Part shown: positions 40,599 to 50,982 of the stretch, one piece after another
How the letters are laid out: the number at the start of each line of letters is the position of its first letter
Position numbering within the stretch: position 1 is the stretch's first letter
Source: Moritella yayanosii
GTDB taxonomy: Bacteria > Pseudomonadota > Gammaproteobacteria > Enterobacterales > Moritellaceae
NCBI RefSeq assembly: GCF_900465055.1
Contig: NZ_LS483250.1
Coordinates: 1,302,001-1,366,000 of the forward strand
DNA: 64,000 nt
Direction: 5' to 3'
Program-made: the position numbers and the translations under genes
The notes under the pieces: generated by a model
Seen by the model: only the letters and a program-made list of their open reading frames with translations
Told to the model about the DNA's origin: nothing
Databases searched by the model: none

Positions 40599-41399
40599 TT
40601 ATTTAATTTGTTTTAACCAAGCGTCACTCTTGAACCATTTGCTATAAATACGATCATACGTACCGTCACCTTTGATTTGGCGTAAGAAATTATTCAGGAA
40701 ATTAATCATATCTGGATCACCTTGTTTTACAGCCCAACCAAGCGGCTCGTAAGTAAAAGGTTCAAGAATAACTGCAACTTTATCGCTATTTTGCGCGGCA
40801 TAGATAGATACAAATGGCATATCGTAAATCATGGCATCGGCTTTACCGTTGATGACTTCTAAAGCAGCATCTGTTTCGGTTTCAAATGCATTGTATTTGG
40901 CTTTCTTAAGCATTCTTTTGACAACCATTTCACCTGTTGTGCCAAGTTTACTTGCCACCGTATATTTAGGATTGTTCAAATCTTTGTAACTTTTAATTAC
41001 ACCTTTAAGTTTCGGATTAAGAATGATAGATTGACCGACAACAATATACGGGTCGGCAAAGTTCACTTTCATATTACGCTGAGCATTCACCGTCATCCCA
41101 GCCATGATCACGTCACATTTGCCGGTAATAAGCGCAGGAATAATACCATCCCATGCGGTGTTGACCGGTATATATTTAACACCCATCTGTTTTGCCATCA
41201 CTTTACCTAAGTCGACATCAAAACCTATGTAACGATTATTCTTTGCTTTCATCTCAAACGGCATATAGCCAGCATCAAAACACGCTCGTAGCTCACCAGA
41301 CTCAGCAATACCGTCTAATACAGCACCTGCATTCACACTTGCAGAACAGAAGATTATTGTACCTAAAGCGATAACTTTACTGATTTTAGTCTTTATCAT
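40599..41399 (-). CDS. Amino-acid ABC transporter substrate-binding protein
   Basis: 266 residues. Sec signal peptide MIKTKISKVIALGTIIFCSA ending at about VNA-GAV, then an SBP family 3 fold: GELRACFDAGYMPFEMKAKN, IGFDVDLGKVMAKQMGV, WDGIIPALITGKCDVIMAGM. The ligand is a polar amino acid; two cysteines (RACFDA, GKCDV) may form a disulfide. First gene of the operon SBP-permease-ATPase, with 60 bases before the permease. The 687 bases upstream carry the promoter. Confidence 0.93.
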   Translation of the reverse strand: MIKTKISKVIALGTIIFCSASVNAGAVLDGIAESGELRACFDAGYMPFEMKAKNNRYIGFDVDLGKVMAKQMGVKYIPVNTAWDGIIPALITGKCDVIMAGMTVNAQRNMKVNFADPYIVVGQSIILNPKLKGVIKSYKDLNNPKYTVASKLGTTGEMVVKRMLKKAKYNAFETETDAALEVINGKADAMIYDMPFVSIYAAQNSDKVAVILEPFTYEPLGWAVKQGDPDMINFLNNFLRQIKGDGTYDRIYSKWFKSDAWLKQIK

Positions 41400-42086
41400 G
41401 TTAATTCCTTGTTACATTTTATAAAAATTAATCCATTAGTCGGCGTTTATTCATAAGAACCATTCTTCTGCATATGCACTAACCTAAGGCAAAAAACCAC
41501 GGTTAATGTTTACATCTAAAAAACACTAAAATTAGTGATGTGATCTATATTGACACTGTAAAGCAGCTCATTAGACCTCAATGGAAAGGTAATTAGGAAT
41601 ATAGGGTAACTATGCCTAGCATAAAACAAATAATATTGAAACAACAGCCATAACAGAAAGTTAATATGTGCAACAATGCGTCAACCGTCACAAACAACAA
41701 AATAAACCGTGAAATAATGCACAAAGCATAATAAAAAAGCGCTTATTTTATTGAATATTTAAAAGACATTAAAAATACAGAAAAACGTAGGAACAGTTGA
41801 GATATCTACAAAATGTTAACCGAGAAGACAAATCACTATAAAAAATAAATGTGGTTATTGAATGGTATGTTCACACTTAGCGTTATTGCACACTAAGCCA
41901 TCACTGGACATAAGTAAGTTATATTTCTTGTACTAGCTGATAGTAATATTCATTAGATTTAGTATCGAAAATAACCAAATCTTTCTTTAGTGTTTGTCGC
42001 CAGTGGAAATACCTGATGTCATAAACCTCACTCGCTAGTTAAGGCTCGCAGCACTATCATACTCATAATTAATTTGTGAGGTTTTT
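41400..42086. other. Long AT-rich gene-free region with a copy of a dispersed repeat
   Basis: No gene seen. 41876-41966 (CTTAGCGTTATTG, CTAAGCCATCACTGGACATAA, AGCTGATAGTAATATTCATT) resembles 53738-53845 near the dif-like module. The last 40 bases are the mdtL leader (AATTAATTTGTGAGG). Confidence 0.5.
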
Positions 42087-43190
42087 ATGTTTCGATATCT
42101 TCTTTGTAGTTTTACGCTTGTACTGCTTTATCCCACCGCCATCGATCTTTATCTTGTTGGTTTACCACAAATTGCAGCTGACCTTAACGCAACAGAATCC
42201 CAGCTGCATTTTGCTTTTTCTATCTATTTGATAGGCATGGCAACTACAATGCTTATTGCAGGAAAAGTGGCCGACTCAATAGGCCGTAAACCTGTTGCTA
42301 TTACTGGTGCCGCAATCTTTGCAGTATCATCTATATTTGGTGGAATGGCTGAACATAGTACGCCGTTTCTTATTGCTAGATTCATTCAGGGGATTGGCGC
42401 TGGTAGCTGTTACGTGGTTGCCTTTGCAATTATTCGGGATATTTTGGATGATATACAACGCGCTAAAGTACTTTCTATGCTCAACGGTATCACCTGTGTT
42501 ATCCCTGTTATTGCGCCCGTGATTGGTTACCTTATAATGCTTAAATTTCCATGGTCAAGTCTGTTTATTATGATGGCTGTTATGGGGGGCGTGGTCTGTC
42601 TATTATCTTTACTGGTACTCAAAGAGACTAAGCCAAACAAGTTAGTTGTAATTAATGGCATTCATCCAGACCGTCACGCTGTGCAAGAATCATTCTTCGA
42701 GCGTTTTGATAGAAGCGAGTATTCTACCATTGTAGCCGGCACTGCTTTAGTCAGTATGATCACCTCGTTCTCCGCACCTTTTGCTTTATCTATATTTAAA
42801 GAACGCACCCTACTACTGGCATCACAAATATTGTTTGCACTATCTGCTGTGATTATAACATTCACACTTATCTCTAATTTTGATAATCAATTGTATTTGC
42901 TCAGTTTTGTACTGATATGTGCGGGTTTTGCAATTGGCTTTGGTGTATCCATGAGTCAAGCTCTTAGCCCATATTCTGCGCGCGCAGGAATGGCGAGTTC
43001 GTTGCTTGGTATTACCCAAGTGTCCTGCTCTGCATTGTATATCTGGTTAATGAGTGCTCTTGGCGTAAATGCACTGAATATGCTACTTACAACCTTGATT
43101 ATAGGTAGCGTAATTAGCCTTGCTCTAATACTATTGATACCCAAACATTCTCACGGTCAGAAATATGAAAAGATCACTAGCCCAGCTTGA
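42087..43190 (+). CDS. mdtL: MdtL-like MFS drug exporter with an internal deletion
   Basis: 367 residues, close in sequence to E. coli MdtL (about 390). It has [20 protein letters not shown], the MFS motif [34 protein letters not shown] and [20 protein letters not shown]. After QESFF (residue 204) it jumps to [16 protein letters not shown]. As I remember the E. coli protein, about 25-30 residues that form TM7 lie between the corresponding positions. The deletion is in frame (about 42695). Losing one helix would invert the topology of the second half, so function is doubtful. The stop overlaps yidZ by 26 bases. It exports chloramphenicol-like compounds in E. coli. Confidence 0.85.
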   Translation: MFRYLLCSFTLVLLYPTAIDLYLVGLPQIAADLNATESQLHFAFSIYLIGMATTMLIAGKVADSIGRKPVAITGAAIFAVSSIFGGMAEHSTPFLIARFIQGIGAGSCYVVAFAIIRDILDDIQRAKVLSMLNGITCVIPVIAPVIGYLIMLKFPWSSLFIMMAVMGGVVCLLSLLVLKETKPNKLVVINGIHPDRHAVQESFFERFDRSEYSTIVAGTALVSMITSFSAPFALSIFKERTLLLASQILFALSAVIITFTLISNFDNQLYLLSFVLICAGFAIGFGVSMSQALSPYSARAGMASSLLGITQVSCSALYIWLMSALGVNALNMLLTTLIIGSVISLALILLIPKHSHGQKYEKITSPA

Positions 43191-44124
43191 TTTTAATTTG
43201 CTGTATACACTACAACTATTATCTAAAGAACATAGTGTGTCGAGAACTGCAAAAAAGTTGAATGTCACGCCATCTACCGTGAGCAAGTCGTTGAGAAAAT
43301 TACGTGATTGGTTTGATGATCCTTTGTTTGTTAAAACCCCGAAGGGGTTAGCTCCTACCCCTTTCACACAGAGCATGGAACAAGATCTTTCAGATTGGCT
43401 ACAGATAAGTCGCCAACTTCTGGAAAAACATAGCTGCGACTCACCAACAGGGATTCAATTTGATTTAGCTATTGAATCTCCGCTTCTGCTAACCATAATG
43501 AATGAACTAGTCCAGAAAATTCAGCAACATTATACCGACGCAAAAATAAAAACGCATAACTGGGATTACGACTCTTTAGAATCAATTATCCGTGGCGAAA
43601 TTGATATTGGGCTCACGGGAAGAGAAAGCCATCCACGCTCTAAAGAGTCACTACATCTACTCCCTTACTTTATTGATTTTGAAATTATTTTTTATGATCT
43701 TCCTGTTGTATATTTGCGTAAAGATCATCCCGCTTTACAAGAGGAATGGAATCTCGATACCTTCCTCAAATACCCACATATCAATATCGTTTGGGAGAAG
43801 TGTGAAGCGTGGGCGTTAGATGAAGTACTAAGTGAACAGGGATTGAAGCGAGATATCACGCTTACTATGGCTAGCTTTGAGCAATCATTATTCATGTCGG
43901 CTCAACCAAACCAAAATATGATCACGACTGCACCTGCATATTGTCAACATTATACCAAGCAGCAACATCCAGATTTGTTGTGTTTACCCATCCCGGTAGA
44001 CAAGGTTTATCATGATAAACTGCTAATTCCCTTCACGTTGATTTGGCATAAACGTAACGCTCACAATCCGAAGTTACTGTGGCTAAAGGAAACGATTAAA
44101 TCACTGTATTACATTCAACAATAA
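43165..44124 (+). CDS. yidZ: YidZ, LysR-type regulator paired with mdtL
   Basis: 319 residues. [23 protein letters not shown]-type N-terminus and [20 protein letters not shown]. Effector domain: [32 protein letters not shown], and a conserved end [20 protein letters not shown]. This matches E. coli YidZ, encoded next to mdtL there too and linked to anaerobic NO tolerance. Here it overlaps mdtL by 26 bases on the same strand, so the two are co-translated. Confidence 0.92.
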   Translation: MKRSLAQLDFNLLYTLQLLSKEHSVSRTAKKLNVTPSTVSKSLRKLRDWFDDPLFVKTPKGLAPTPFTQSMEQDLSDWLQISRQLLEKHSCDSPTGIQFDLAIESPLLLTIMNELVQKIQQHYTDAKIKTHNWDYDSLESIIRGEIDIGLTGRESHPRSKESLHLLPYFIDFEIIFYDLPVVYLRKDHPALQEEWNLDTFLKYPHINIVWEKCEAWALDEVLSEQGLKRDITLTMASFEQSLFMSAQPNQNMITTAPAYCQHYTKQQHPDLLCLPIPVDKVYHDKLLIPFTLIWHKRNAHNPKLLWLKETIKSLYYIQQ

Positions 44125-44208
44125 GAGTGGCGAGTACGCTGCTAACAACAAAAAACAGAGCATATATTTATTTGTAGTAGCTAAGTAATACAGGCAACGG
44201 TTTTAAAT

Positions 44209-44640
44209 TTATATCTTTAAATCATAGTCGGACAAATATGCATCTAATGCCAATACCTCAAATTCAATATTTTGATGGATACGCTTCATAGATCCACTAT
44301 CAGTGCTGCTTCCCAAAGTGCAAAAAAGAGGCAAAAAGTGTTCCGGTGTCGGGTGATTAAACCCGGCATATGGCGCGTCATCTAAATAGTTAAACAGGCT
44401 TTTTATATTGCCAATATGTAGGGTTTTACAAACCCATAGGGTAAACAAATCTATTTTCTTCGCTCTATCGGTATCCAGACGCCATGGTCCCAACCACGAT
44501 CAGCATCTAACCGCGATTCGATTCCGCCGTCTCTCAACAAGTCAACAACCTTTTGCGCCAGCTTAGGTGCACCCGGTGCTGGATAATTATGAGCGTATAG
44601 CGCATCAGGGAAACCTATATCCGAAGGAAAGTTAACGACG
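44209..44640 (-). pseudogene. 4,5-DOPA extradiol dioxygenase (YgiD-like) remnant
   Basis: The minus strand from 44640 reads PSDIGFPDALYAHNYPAPGA, PKLAQKVVDLLRDGGIESR and ADRGWDHGVW, then after a frame change and gap RAKKIDLFTLWVCKTLHIGN, APYAGFNHPTPEHFLPLFCT and LGSSTDSGSMKRIHQNIEFE. The WDHG and HPTPEHFLPL metal and catalytic motifs mark the family. The N-terminal half before FPDALY is missing, and a segment between WDHG and the C-terminal part is lost. Confidence 0.85.
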
Positions 44641-44781
44641 ATTCTGGAAGAGTTTGAACCCGACCCGTTAGAGCTTTATGTTGTTTATGCTCACCGGCAT
44701 CATTTAGCAAGCAAAGTACGCTGTTTCATTGATTTTATCAGTGACTACTTTGGCAGCCCTCCTTATTGGGAGCAGTATTAA
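44636..44781 (+). pseudogene. LysR regulator C-terminal tail
   Basis: Plus strand: ILEEFEPDPLELYVVYAHRH, then HLASKVRCFIDFISDYFGS and PPYWEQY with a stop at 44779-44781. This is the standard end of a LysR effector domain (L-x-x-Y-P/VY-x-x-R-x-x-x-S-K-V-R-x-F-I-D-F). The DNA-binding domain and most of the effector domain are absent. It directly abuts the truncated dioxygenase. Confidence 0.8.
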
Positions 44782-44842
44782 CGATGCAGCAGACTTATTT
44801 CTGCTGCATCAAGGTTAGTTGAAAATAGTCACGATAAATTCT

Positions 44843-45120
44843 TTAAACTTTAAATATATTAGCTTCTTCATGCAATTCGATGGCGAGATTGGCAACATCT
44901 AAACTCGCTTTAGAATTATGTTGTGAATCTCTTGCTTCAATAAATAGTCTTTTTCGTTACGTCTTAATTGAAGCACAGATATTTGTATGTCTTTCAAGTC
45001 AAACTGAATCTCATTTAGCGAGGCAATTGTATTTTTACTGACCGTAGTCTCTACATAAACAGCGGCAAACCCTAGAAAAACCAGGGTTATGATAAGAATT
45101 AATTTGGCTAATTCGGTGTT
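44843..45120 (-). pseudogene. Collapsed methyl-accepting chemotaxis protein
   Basis: The minus strand shows a receptor N-terminus (LAKLILIITLVFLGFAAVYV, then IASLNEIQFDLKDIQISVLQ, LRRNEKDYLL). A few codons on, after a frame change, it shows the receptor C-terminus (VANLAIELHEEANIFKV, stop 44843-44845). About 500 residues (HAMP and signalling domain) are missing between. No start codon is visible at the 5' side (about 45120). Confidence 0.75.
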
Positions 45121-45224
45121 AGTGCTCAGTTATAACTGCGGGGGGGTTAACGTTACTGTAAACGGGCGTTCCAGCGTGCTAGATACCCCCAATTGGGTTG
45201 ATTTTACAATTAATCAGAAGGCCT

Positions 45225-45836
45225 ATGCAGAAGAAACTGACATTATCACAACAAAAGTATCTTGATATCATTAATGCAGCTAAAAAATATTTTGTCGAAT
45301 ATGGCTTTCTGCTTGCAAATATGGAAAGGATAGCGTCTTCCGCAGCCGTCTCTAAGCGTACGCTCTATCGCCACTTTAAAAGTAAAAAAATACTGTTTGA
45401 ATCGGTATTAATCATTATTACTGACTCGGTAAATACAAGTTTGTCGTATAAATTTGATGACAGTAAAAGCACCGAGCTACAGCTTAACGAGATCGCATAT
45501 GCAAAAATTGAGGTACTTTATGTTACTTACGGTATGCCATTAGCACGAACTATTGTGATGGAATTTATACGCCAGCCTAAGATGGCAAATAATTTTATTA
45601 AAAATTTTTATCATAATCGAGCGATCACTCAATGGTTTAATGAAGCAATTGAGGCGGGAAGACTAAAACCTGGCGATACAAAGTTAATGACAGACGTGTA
45701 TATCAGTTTATTTCAAGGCTTGTTATTTTGGCCCCAAGCGATGAGTTCAAATGCAAAGCCGACAGATGATGTGATCAAGAGTAAAGTGGATACCGTGACA
45801 TCTGTTTTTCTTCAATCGTATGGGCTGAATGACTAA
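45225..45836 (+). CDS. TetR-family regulator
   Basis: 203 residues from the ATG behind AGAAGG; a TTG at 45198 is rejected. The N-terminal HTH is YLDIINAAKKYFVEYGFLLA, MERIASSAAVSKRTLYRHFK; the C-terminal domain resembles the AcrR/TetR_C type (VMEFIRQPKMANNFIKNFYH). It is convergent with the RND pump genes across a shared terminator. The pump has another TetR upstream, so this one's target is uncertain. Confidence 0.88.
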   Translation: MQKKLTLSQQKYLDIINAAKKYFVEYGFLLANMERIASSAAVSKRTLYRHFKSKKILFESVLIIITDSVNTSLSYKFDDSKSTELQLNEIAYAKIEVLYVTYGMPLARTIVMEFIRQPKMANNFIKNFYHNRAITQWFNEAIEAGRLKPGDTKLMTDVYISLFQGLLFWPQAMSSNAKPTDDVIKSKVDTVTSVFLQSYGLND

Positions 45837-45858
45837 GCACAACCAGCGTTGTGCTTAG
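45833..45858. terminator. Bidirectional hairpin between tetR and the RND gene
   Basis: CTAAGCACAAC pairs with GTTGTGCTTAG (11 bp, 4-base loop). It includes the tetR stop codon. It lies 14 bases from the RND stop on the other strand. Confidence 0.7.
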
Positions 45859-45871
45859 TGGATACCCTATA

Positions 45872-48800
45872 TTATGCCAATGTTAGCGGCTCCCCTCGCG
45901 CATCATCTTGTGCCTGATGGCGATGGTCACTCGCCAACCACTGATACAAAAGAGGCAGAACGATTAAGGTGAACACGGTTCCTATCATCATGCCTGCTAC
46001 TAATATTACACCAATACTGTTTCGAGCCTCTGCGCCGGCTCCGGTGACCAATACCAACGGGAAATGTCCCAACACAGTTGCTGCAGTGGTCATCAATATT
46101 GGACGTAACCTCGTGCTAGCGGCCGCTTTCACGGCACTCAGTTTATCCATCCCTTGCAGCTGCATTTGATTGGCAAACTCGACAATTAAAATACCATTTT
46201 TAGTGATTAATCCCACCAGCGTGATCAAGCCGATTTGGGCATAAAGATTAACCGAAGTGAAGTCCAAAAACGCTAACATTAATGCACCAGACAATGCGAG
46301 TGGCGCACAACCAAGCAATACGACCAACGGATCTCTAAAACTATTGAATTGAATGACGAGTATAAAATAAACCACAATGAACGACACCATCAGTACCGAT
46401 ATCAAGGTATTACCTTCTTTGCGCATTTCTCGCGATTCACCGGCATAGTCAATCGAATAACCAGCGGGTAACAGCTCAGTTGCAATATCTTCTACTTGCG
46501 ATAACGCCATCTCTTTAGTGATATGCGGTAACACGCCAGCGAATATTCTAAACGACTTTTGCTGGTTGAATGAACCTAATAATCGTGGACCTACTACTGG
46601 CTCAACATGCGCAAAACTCGACACAGTGACGGCATCGCCAGAAGGCGTGGTCACGTTAAGATCCAAAATCAGTTCTGGATTAAATCTTTTTTGTGCGTCC
46701 ACCACAGGGATCACCCGATACGCTTTACCGTTATCGTTATATTGATTGACAAAATCATTGGATAATAAAACACTCAGCTGCCGATTGATCCCTGCAACGG
46801 TTAACCCCAGATCGGCAATAATCGTCTTATCGATCACTAACTGACTCTGTGCTAAATCTATTTTCAAGTCAGTATCGACAAACATAAAGCTTCCCGACTG
46901 ATACGCTTTATTGATAATTTGTTGTGCATAACCCAACATATTTTCGTAACTATCATTGGCACGGATCACGACTTCGACATCAAACTGTCCAGCGGTCGGC
47001 AGCGCCGCAGGTAATATCGGAAATAAACTTAATGCACTGACTTGACCAAGTTGACCAAATAGCTGCGGTACAATCTCATGCACGGTGTGCTCACGTTTGT
47101 CTAGGCCATCAAGCACAACCCCACCAAAGCCGGCATTTTTAAACACCATTTGCCAAGTGAGTTTGCCGCCGTCGACGCCATTCATTATATCAGCCACTTG
47201 GAACATTTGATTTGTTGTATAATCCAACGATGCTTCAGGTGGCGCGGTAACCACGACATTGATTTCGCCTTGATCTTCTACTGGTGCCAATTCTTGTTTT
47301 GATAATAAATAAAACGGCACCGCTAGCAAACTAAAGATAATGGCGCAAAACATCACTTGTGCTCGCCAGCTAAACAGGACATCTAATGCGCTGACATACT
47401 GTTGCTGTAGACGCTCAAAATAGCCATTAATCATTAGCGTAAATTTACCTTCATGCCCGCCTTGTGGCAAAACAAATGCACTCATAATGGGAGAAAGTGT
47501 CACTGCGACTAGCCCTGAGATCAGCACGGCAATCGCCAGGGTAAAGGCAAATTCTTTAAATAAGAAACCTGTTAACCCAGATAAAAAACCAATCGGCACA
47601 TATACCGCCGCTAAGGTGAGGGTCATTGCAATCACAGGGACGAGCAACTGACGCGAACTCATTAGTGCCGCCTCAACGCGCCCTTTCCCCTCGCGCATGT
47701 GTCGCGCCACATTTTCCACCACGACGATGGCATCATCTACCACTAAACCAATCGATAAAACAATGGCTAAAATAGTCAATAGATTAAGCGAAAAGCCCAT
47801 TAGTGACATCACACCAATTGCGCCTAAAATCGAAATAGGAATAGTGATCAGTGGCACCATGGCACTTCTCAATGAGCCCATCATTAAGATCACCACAATC
47901 CCCACCAAAAACACCGTCTCCAGTAGTGTGGTAAATATTTCCTTAATGGCGTCTCGCATGTATAGCGTACCGTCATAACCGACGGTGATACGAATTTGAT
48001 CCGGAAGCTGTTGATTTAATTCGCCAATCTTTTTATAAAGCGCGTCGCCGATATTTATCTCATTCGCACCCGGTAGCGGCCACACGCCGATAAAGATCGT
48101 TTGGTCGTGATCGAGGCGGGCATCGGCAAACCCTTCCACTTCTCCTTTTTCGATAGTCGCGACATCCCCTAACCGGATTTGCGTACCATCGATGCTAACG
48201 ATCACCAATTGTTCAAATTCTGCCACAGTGCTGAGTAATGTGTTGGCCATTAGGTCAACACGTTGTCTGTTATTCTTGCTGTAACCAAGCGTTGCAATAG
48301 TATTATTTTCTCGCAGGGCGGTGACCACTTGACTGGCACTAATATTAAACACAGCAAGCTTGTCGGAATCAATCCAAATGCGCATTGCAGGGTCGCGTCC
48401 TCCCTCGAAGGTGACTTTTTGTACGCCGCGAATATCACTCAATGCCGGCATAACATTACGACTGAAATAATCAGTGATCTGACTACGTGGTAAATCACCA
48501 GATTCAATATTTAAATAAAATAACGCGTTTACTCTATCGGCACGCACCACTGATATCGCAGGATCTTGCGCCCCTTGCGGAAGCTCAAATTTTATTTGGC
48601 TAAGTTGCGCCGTGAGTTCTGCTAATGCAGCGGTTGAGTCATAGTTAAGATCTAGCCAAGCCGTCACCTTACTACTCCCAGCTATCGTCACCGAATCAAC
48701 ATAATCAACACCCGGCACGGTAGAGGCAACACGCTCGATAGGTTCGGTAATATACCCTTTAACTACCTCCGCTGAGGCGCCGGTGTAAACCGTGTTAATC

Positions 48801-48961
48801 ACTAAGGAAGTACTTTCAATTGTTGGAAATTGCTGCACCGAAATACTACGTGATGAATAAATACCGGCAATTATTATCAACAACGACAAGACAATGGCCA
48901 ACAGTGGTCTCGTGACAAAGATATCCATAATCGACTTGTTATTTTCGTGGACGGCGCTCAT
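45872..48961 (-). CDS. RND-family efflux pump, inner-membrane subunit
   Basis: 1029 residues, full length for the HAE1/AcrB-MexF class. It begins MDIFVTRPLLAIVLSLLIII (TM1), and the TM4 proton-relay Asp pair is in GLVVDDAIVVVENVARHMRE. RND motifs include GFSLNLLTILAIVLSIGL and the C-terminal GLITKNGILIVEFANQMQ. It exports hydrophobic compounds with proton import, forming a tripartite pump with the adaptor encoded just upstream (TAATG overlap) and a TolC-like channel not seen here. The final residues (HRHQAQDDARGEPLTLA) are soluble. Confidence 0.95.
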   Translation of the reverse strand: MSAVHENNKSIMDIFVTRPLLAIVLSLLIIIAGIYSSRSISVQQFPTIESTSLVINTVYTGASAEVVKGYITEPIERVASTVPGVDYVDSVTIAGSSKVTAWLDLNYDSTAALAELTAQLSQIKFELPQGAQDPAISVVRADRVNALFYLNIESGDLPRSQITDYFSRNVMPALSDIRGVQKVTFEGGRDPAMRIWIDSDKLAVFNISASQVVTALRENNTIATLGYSKNNRQRVDLMANTLLSTVAEFEQLVIVSIDGTQIRLGDVATIEKGEVEGFADARLDHDQTIFIGVWPLPGANEINIGDALYKKIGELNQQLPDQIRITVGYDGTLYMRDAIKEIFTTLLETVFLVGIVVILMMGSLRSAMVPLITIPISILGAIGVMSLMGFSLNLLTILAIVLSIGLVVDDAIVVVENVARHMREGKGRVEAALMSSRQLLVPVIAMTLTLAAVYVPIGFLSGLTGFLFKEFAFTLAIAVLISGLVAVTLSPIMSAFVLPQGGHEGKFTLMINGYFERLQQQYVSALDVLFSWRAQVMFCAIIFSLLAVPFYLLSKQELAPVEDQGEINVVVTAPPEASLDYTTNQMFQVADIMNGVDGGKLTWQMVFKNAGFGGVVLDGLDKREHTVHEIVPQLFGQLGQVSALSLFPILPAALPTAGQFDVEVVIRANDSYENMLGYAQQIINKAYQSGSFMFVDTDLKIDLAQSQLVIDKTIIADLGLTVAGINRQLSVLLSNDFVNQYNDNGKAYRVIPVVDAQKRFNPELILDLNVTTPSGDAVTVSSFAHVEPVVGPRLLGSFNQQKSFRIFAGVLPHITKEMALSQVEDIATELLPAGYSIDYAGESREMRKEGNTLISVLMVSFIVVYFILVIQFNSFRDPLVVLLGCAPLALSGALMLAFLDFTSVNLYAQIGLITLVGLITKNGILIVEFANQMQLQGMDKLSAVKAAASTRLRPILMTTAATVLGHFPLVLVTGAGAEARNSIGVILVAGMMIGTVFTLIVLPLLYQWLASDHRHQAQDDARGEPLTLA

Positions 48962-50082
48962 TATTTTACCCCCGCAACAGGGGATAACATAGTATCTGAG
49001 TCATTCGCTTTGTCGGCAAAAACCAACAATTCAGGTCTTAATTTAAATGCACCTATGGTAGCAATTAACATACCTTGTTCTAACCCTTGGCGTACCACAT
49101 GGTTGTCACCATCACGTGGCCCCAATTCAACGTTACGTTTTTTCGCGCGGAACTGTCCTTGCTCATCCTTAACCAGTTCAAACACAAAACTACCAAAAGG
49201 ACTTCTGACAATTGCTGAGTTTGGCACAATGACCACTTTCTCGGCGGCTTTAGGGATCACGACTTTAACTAATTCATTGTGAAATAACAGTTCGCGGCTG
49301 GCATTGATTTGCGCACGATACTGTAAATGTCGTGATGCTACGTCCATTTGACTATGCTTGCCGATGATTGTCGCAGGCATTACTTGCGGTGTATCCGATT
49401 GGCTGATTTTTTTAATCGTCACCTGGCTATCAAGTGATAATTTGCTCATCGTTTGTGGTAATTTAAAATCGACCCACATGTCGTTGTTATCACCTACCAA
49501 GGTAGTTAGGCTGACATTAGCGCTGAGAAACTGTCCAACTTCATAGGTTTCGAGTCCCATGGTGCCACTAAAAGGCGCAAGTACTTGTTTCTTACTAATG
49601 ACACTTTCAAAGTTAGCGATATTAGCTCGGCTAATTTGATAATCAGCCAATGCCGAATCGACTAGCTGCTGGCTTACTTGATTACCAGAAAATAGCTTTT
49701 TATTACGCTCTAAAGTCGTTTTAGCTAACTCAAATGAAGCTTTCGCGGCTTGCAGCTGTGCTCGCTCTTCACTGGTATTGAGTGCAATCAATAACTGTCC
49801 TTGCACAACATGCCTACCAGCGCTGTAATTAACTTGTTCAATCGTACCAGGCAATTGGTTATGCAAAGTCACGACTTGGATTGCTCGCACCTGTCCGGTA
49901 ACTTGATACGTTGGTTGATAGTTTGATGATTGGGTCCACAATGTTTCCACCGTAGCAGACGGCTCAGGAAACGATTCACCAAACGCAATGGCTGCTTGTA
50001 CCTGTTGAAACTTGATAAATGCTAAACAGCCGATACTAACCACAACAATCGAAACGGCAACAATCCAGCGACGTAAACTCAT
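48961..50082 (-). CDS. RND pump periplasmic adaptor (membrane fusion protein)
   Basis: 373 residues. An N-terminal signal anchor (RRWIVAVSIVVVSIGCLAFI) is followed by a biotinyl-lipoyl hinge (GTIEQVNYSAGRHVVQGQLL), a helical hairpin (about 95-150), the second lipoyl half (VLAPFSGTMGLETYEVGQFL) and beta-barrel domains. There is no lipobox, so it stays anchored by its N-terminal helix. It bridges the pump to the outer-membrane channel. The operon order is regulator, adaptor, pump. Confidence 0.93.
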   Translation of the reverse strand: MSLRRWIVAVSIVVVSIGCLAFIKFQQVQAAIAFGESFPEPSATVETLWTQSSNYQPTYQVTGQVRAIQVVTLHNQLPGTIEQVNYSAGRHVVQGQLLIALNTSEERAQLQAAKASFELAKTTLERNKKLFSGNQVSQQLVDSALADYQISRANIANFESVISKKQVLAPFSGTMGLETYEVGQFLSANVSLTTLVGDNNDMWVDFKLPQTMSKLSLDSQVTIKKISQSDTPQVMPATIIGKHSQMDVASRHLQYRAQINASRELLFHNELVKVVIPKAAEKVVIVPNSAIVRSPFGSFVFELVKDEQGQFRAKKRNVELGPRDGDNHVVRQGLEQGMLIATIGAFKLRPELLVFADKANDSDTMLSPVAGVK

Positions 50083-50110
50083 ATTAATTCTCCTAAGGCT
50101 TGCTATTTTA

Positions 50111-50836
50111 TTATCGTAAGTTATGTTCAGTTAACAATTTCGCGGTATGTTTTATTCCGGCGCTGTCGAGTGGTTTTTGCCATTGATAAGAATTAAACAA
50201 CCGAGTAAATATTCGTACAATTGGCGCATCACAGGCTGTAGGCTCATGCAACTGCGCGTCGCCTTGGGCAATTTCGCGAATTTGCACCACACGCATGACA
50301 CTTTGATAACCTACTGTTAATGCCCAGCCGCCAAGATTAATTTCCTCGATAAATTCCTCTATCTCACCTTCTGCTGACAGTTCACCCGAGTCGACAGCTT
50401 CGCTCATACAACGATAAAATAGTTGTTCACACTTTTTATGGGCGTCGATCATACGATCTCGCCACAGCTTTGAGGTTCGTTTAACCACTAACTCATTAGT
50501 GACTAAGGCGTCTAAATGAATATCGAAGGAGTAAACCTGAATTTTCAACGGGTCTAACAAGGAGATGCCGATCAAACGTTCGGGAGTGGTTAACGGCAGC
50601 GCAATAACTTGCTCAAACACGCTACTTTGATGATGGTAAACACGAATAGCAAGGGCAAAAATAATATCCTCTTTGCATTGTACATGCTTGTAAATTGACC
50701 CCATTGACATCCCTGCCGTCTTAGCAACAGACGACATGGTAAAATCAATCAGCGAGGTCTGCTCAATGCATTGTGCCGCCGCGTCTAGGATCATATTCTC
50801 TTGCTCTTGCAAGCTATATTTAGGTGCTGGTGCCAT
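50111..50836 (-). CDS. TetR-family regulator of the RND operon
   Basis: 241 residues from the ATG at 50834-50836 (MAPAPKYSLQEQENMILDAA); a TTG 18 bases earlier is less likely. HTH: SSVAKTAGMSMGSIYKHVQC. It lies first on the strand that continues into the adaptor and pump genes, 28 bases away, so it probably represses its own operon. The leader contains GATAACGCCATTCGAACGTT (top strand 50882-50863 read on the minus strand) as a partial dyad that may be its operator. Confidence 0.87.
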   Translation of the reverse strand: MAPAPKYSLQEQENMILDAAAQCIEQTSLIDFTMSSVAKTAGMSMGSIYKHVQCKEDIIFALAIRVYHHQSSVFEQVIALPLTTPERLIGISLLDPLKIQVYSFDIHLDALVTNELVVKRTSKLWRDRMIDAHKKCEQLFYRCMSEAVDSGELSAEGEIEEFIEEINLGGWALTVGYQSVMRVVQIREIAQGDAQLHEPTACDAPIVRIFTRLFNSYQWQKPLDSAGIKHTAKLLTEHNLR

Positions 50837-50982
50837 AATTTGTTCTCGACTCAATAGGATAACAACGTTCGAATGGCGTTATCCTATTAGTTTTAGTCAA
50901 AAAGTCAATCAATTAGAATTATTCAAAAGATAGGGTTCGTATTACAACAAGGATGGCTAAGTGTAATTAGCATTTGAGAATA

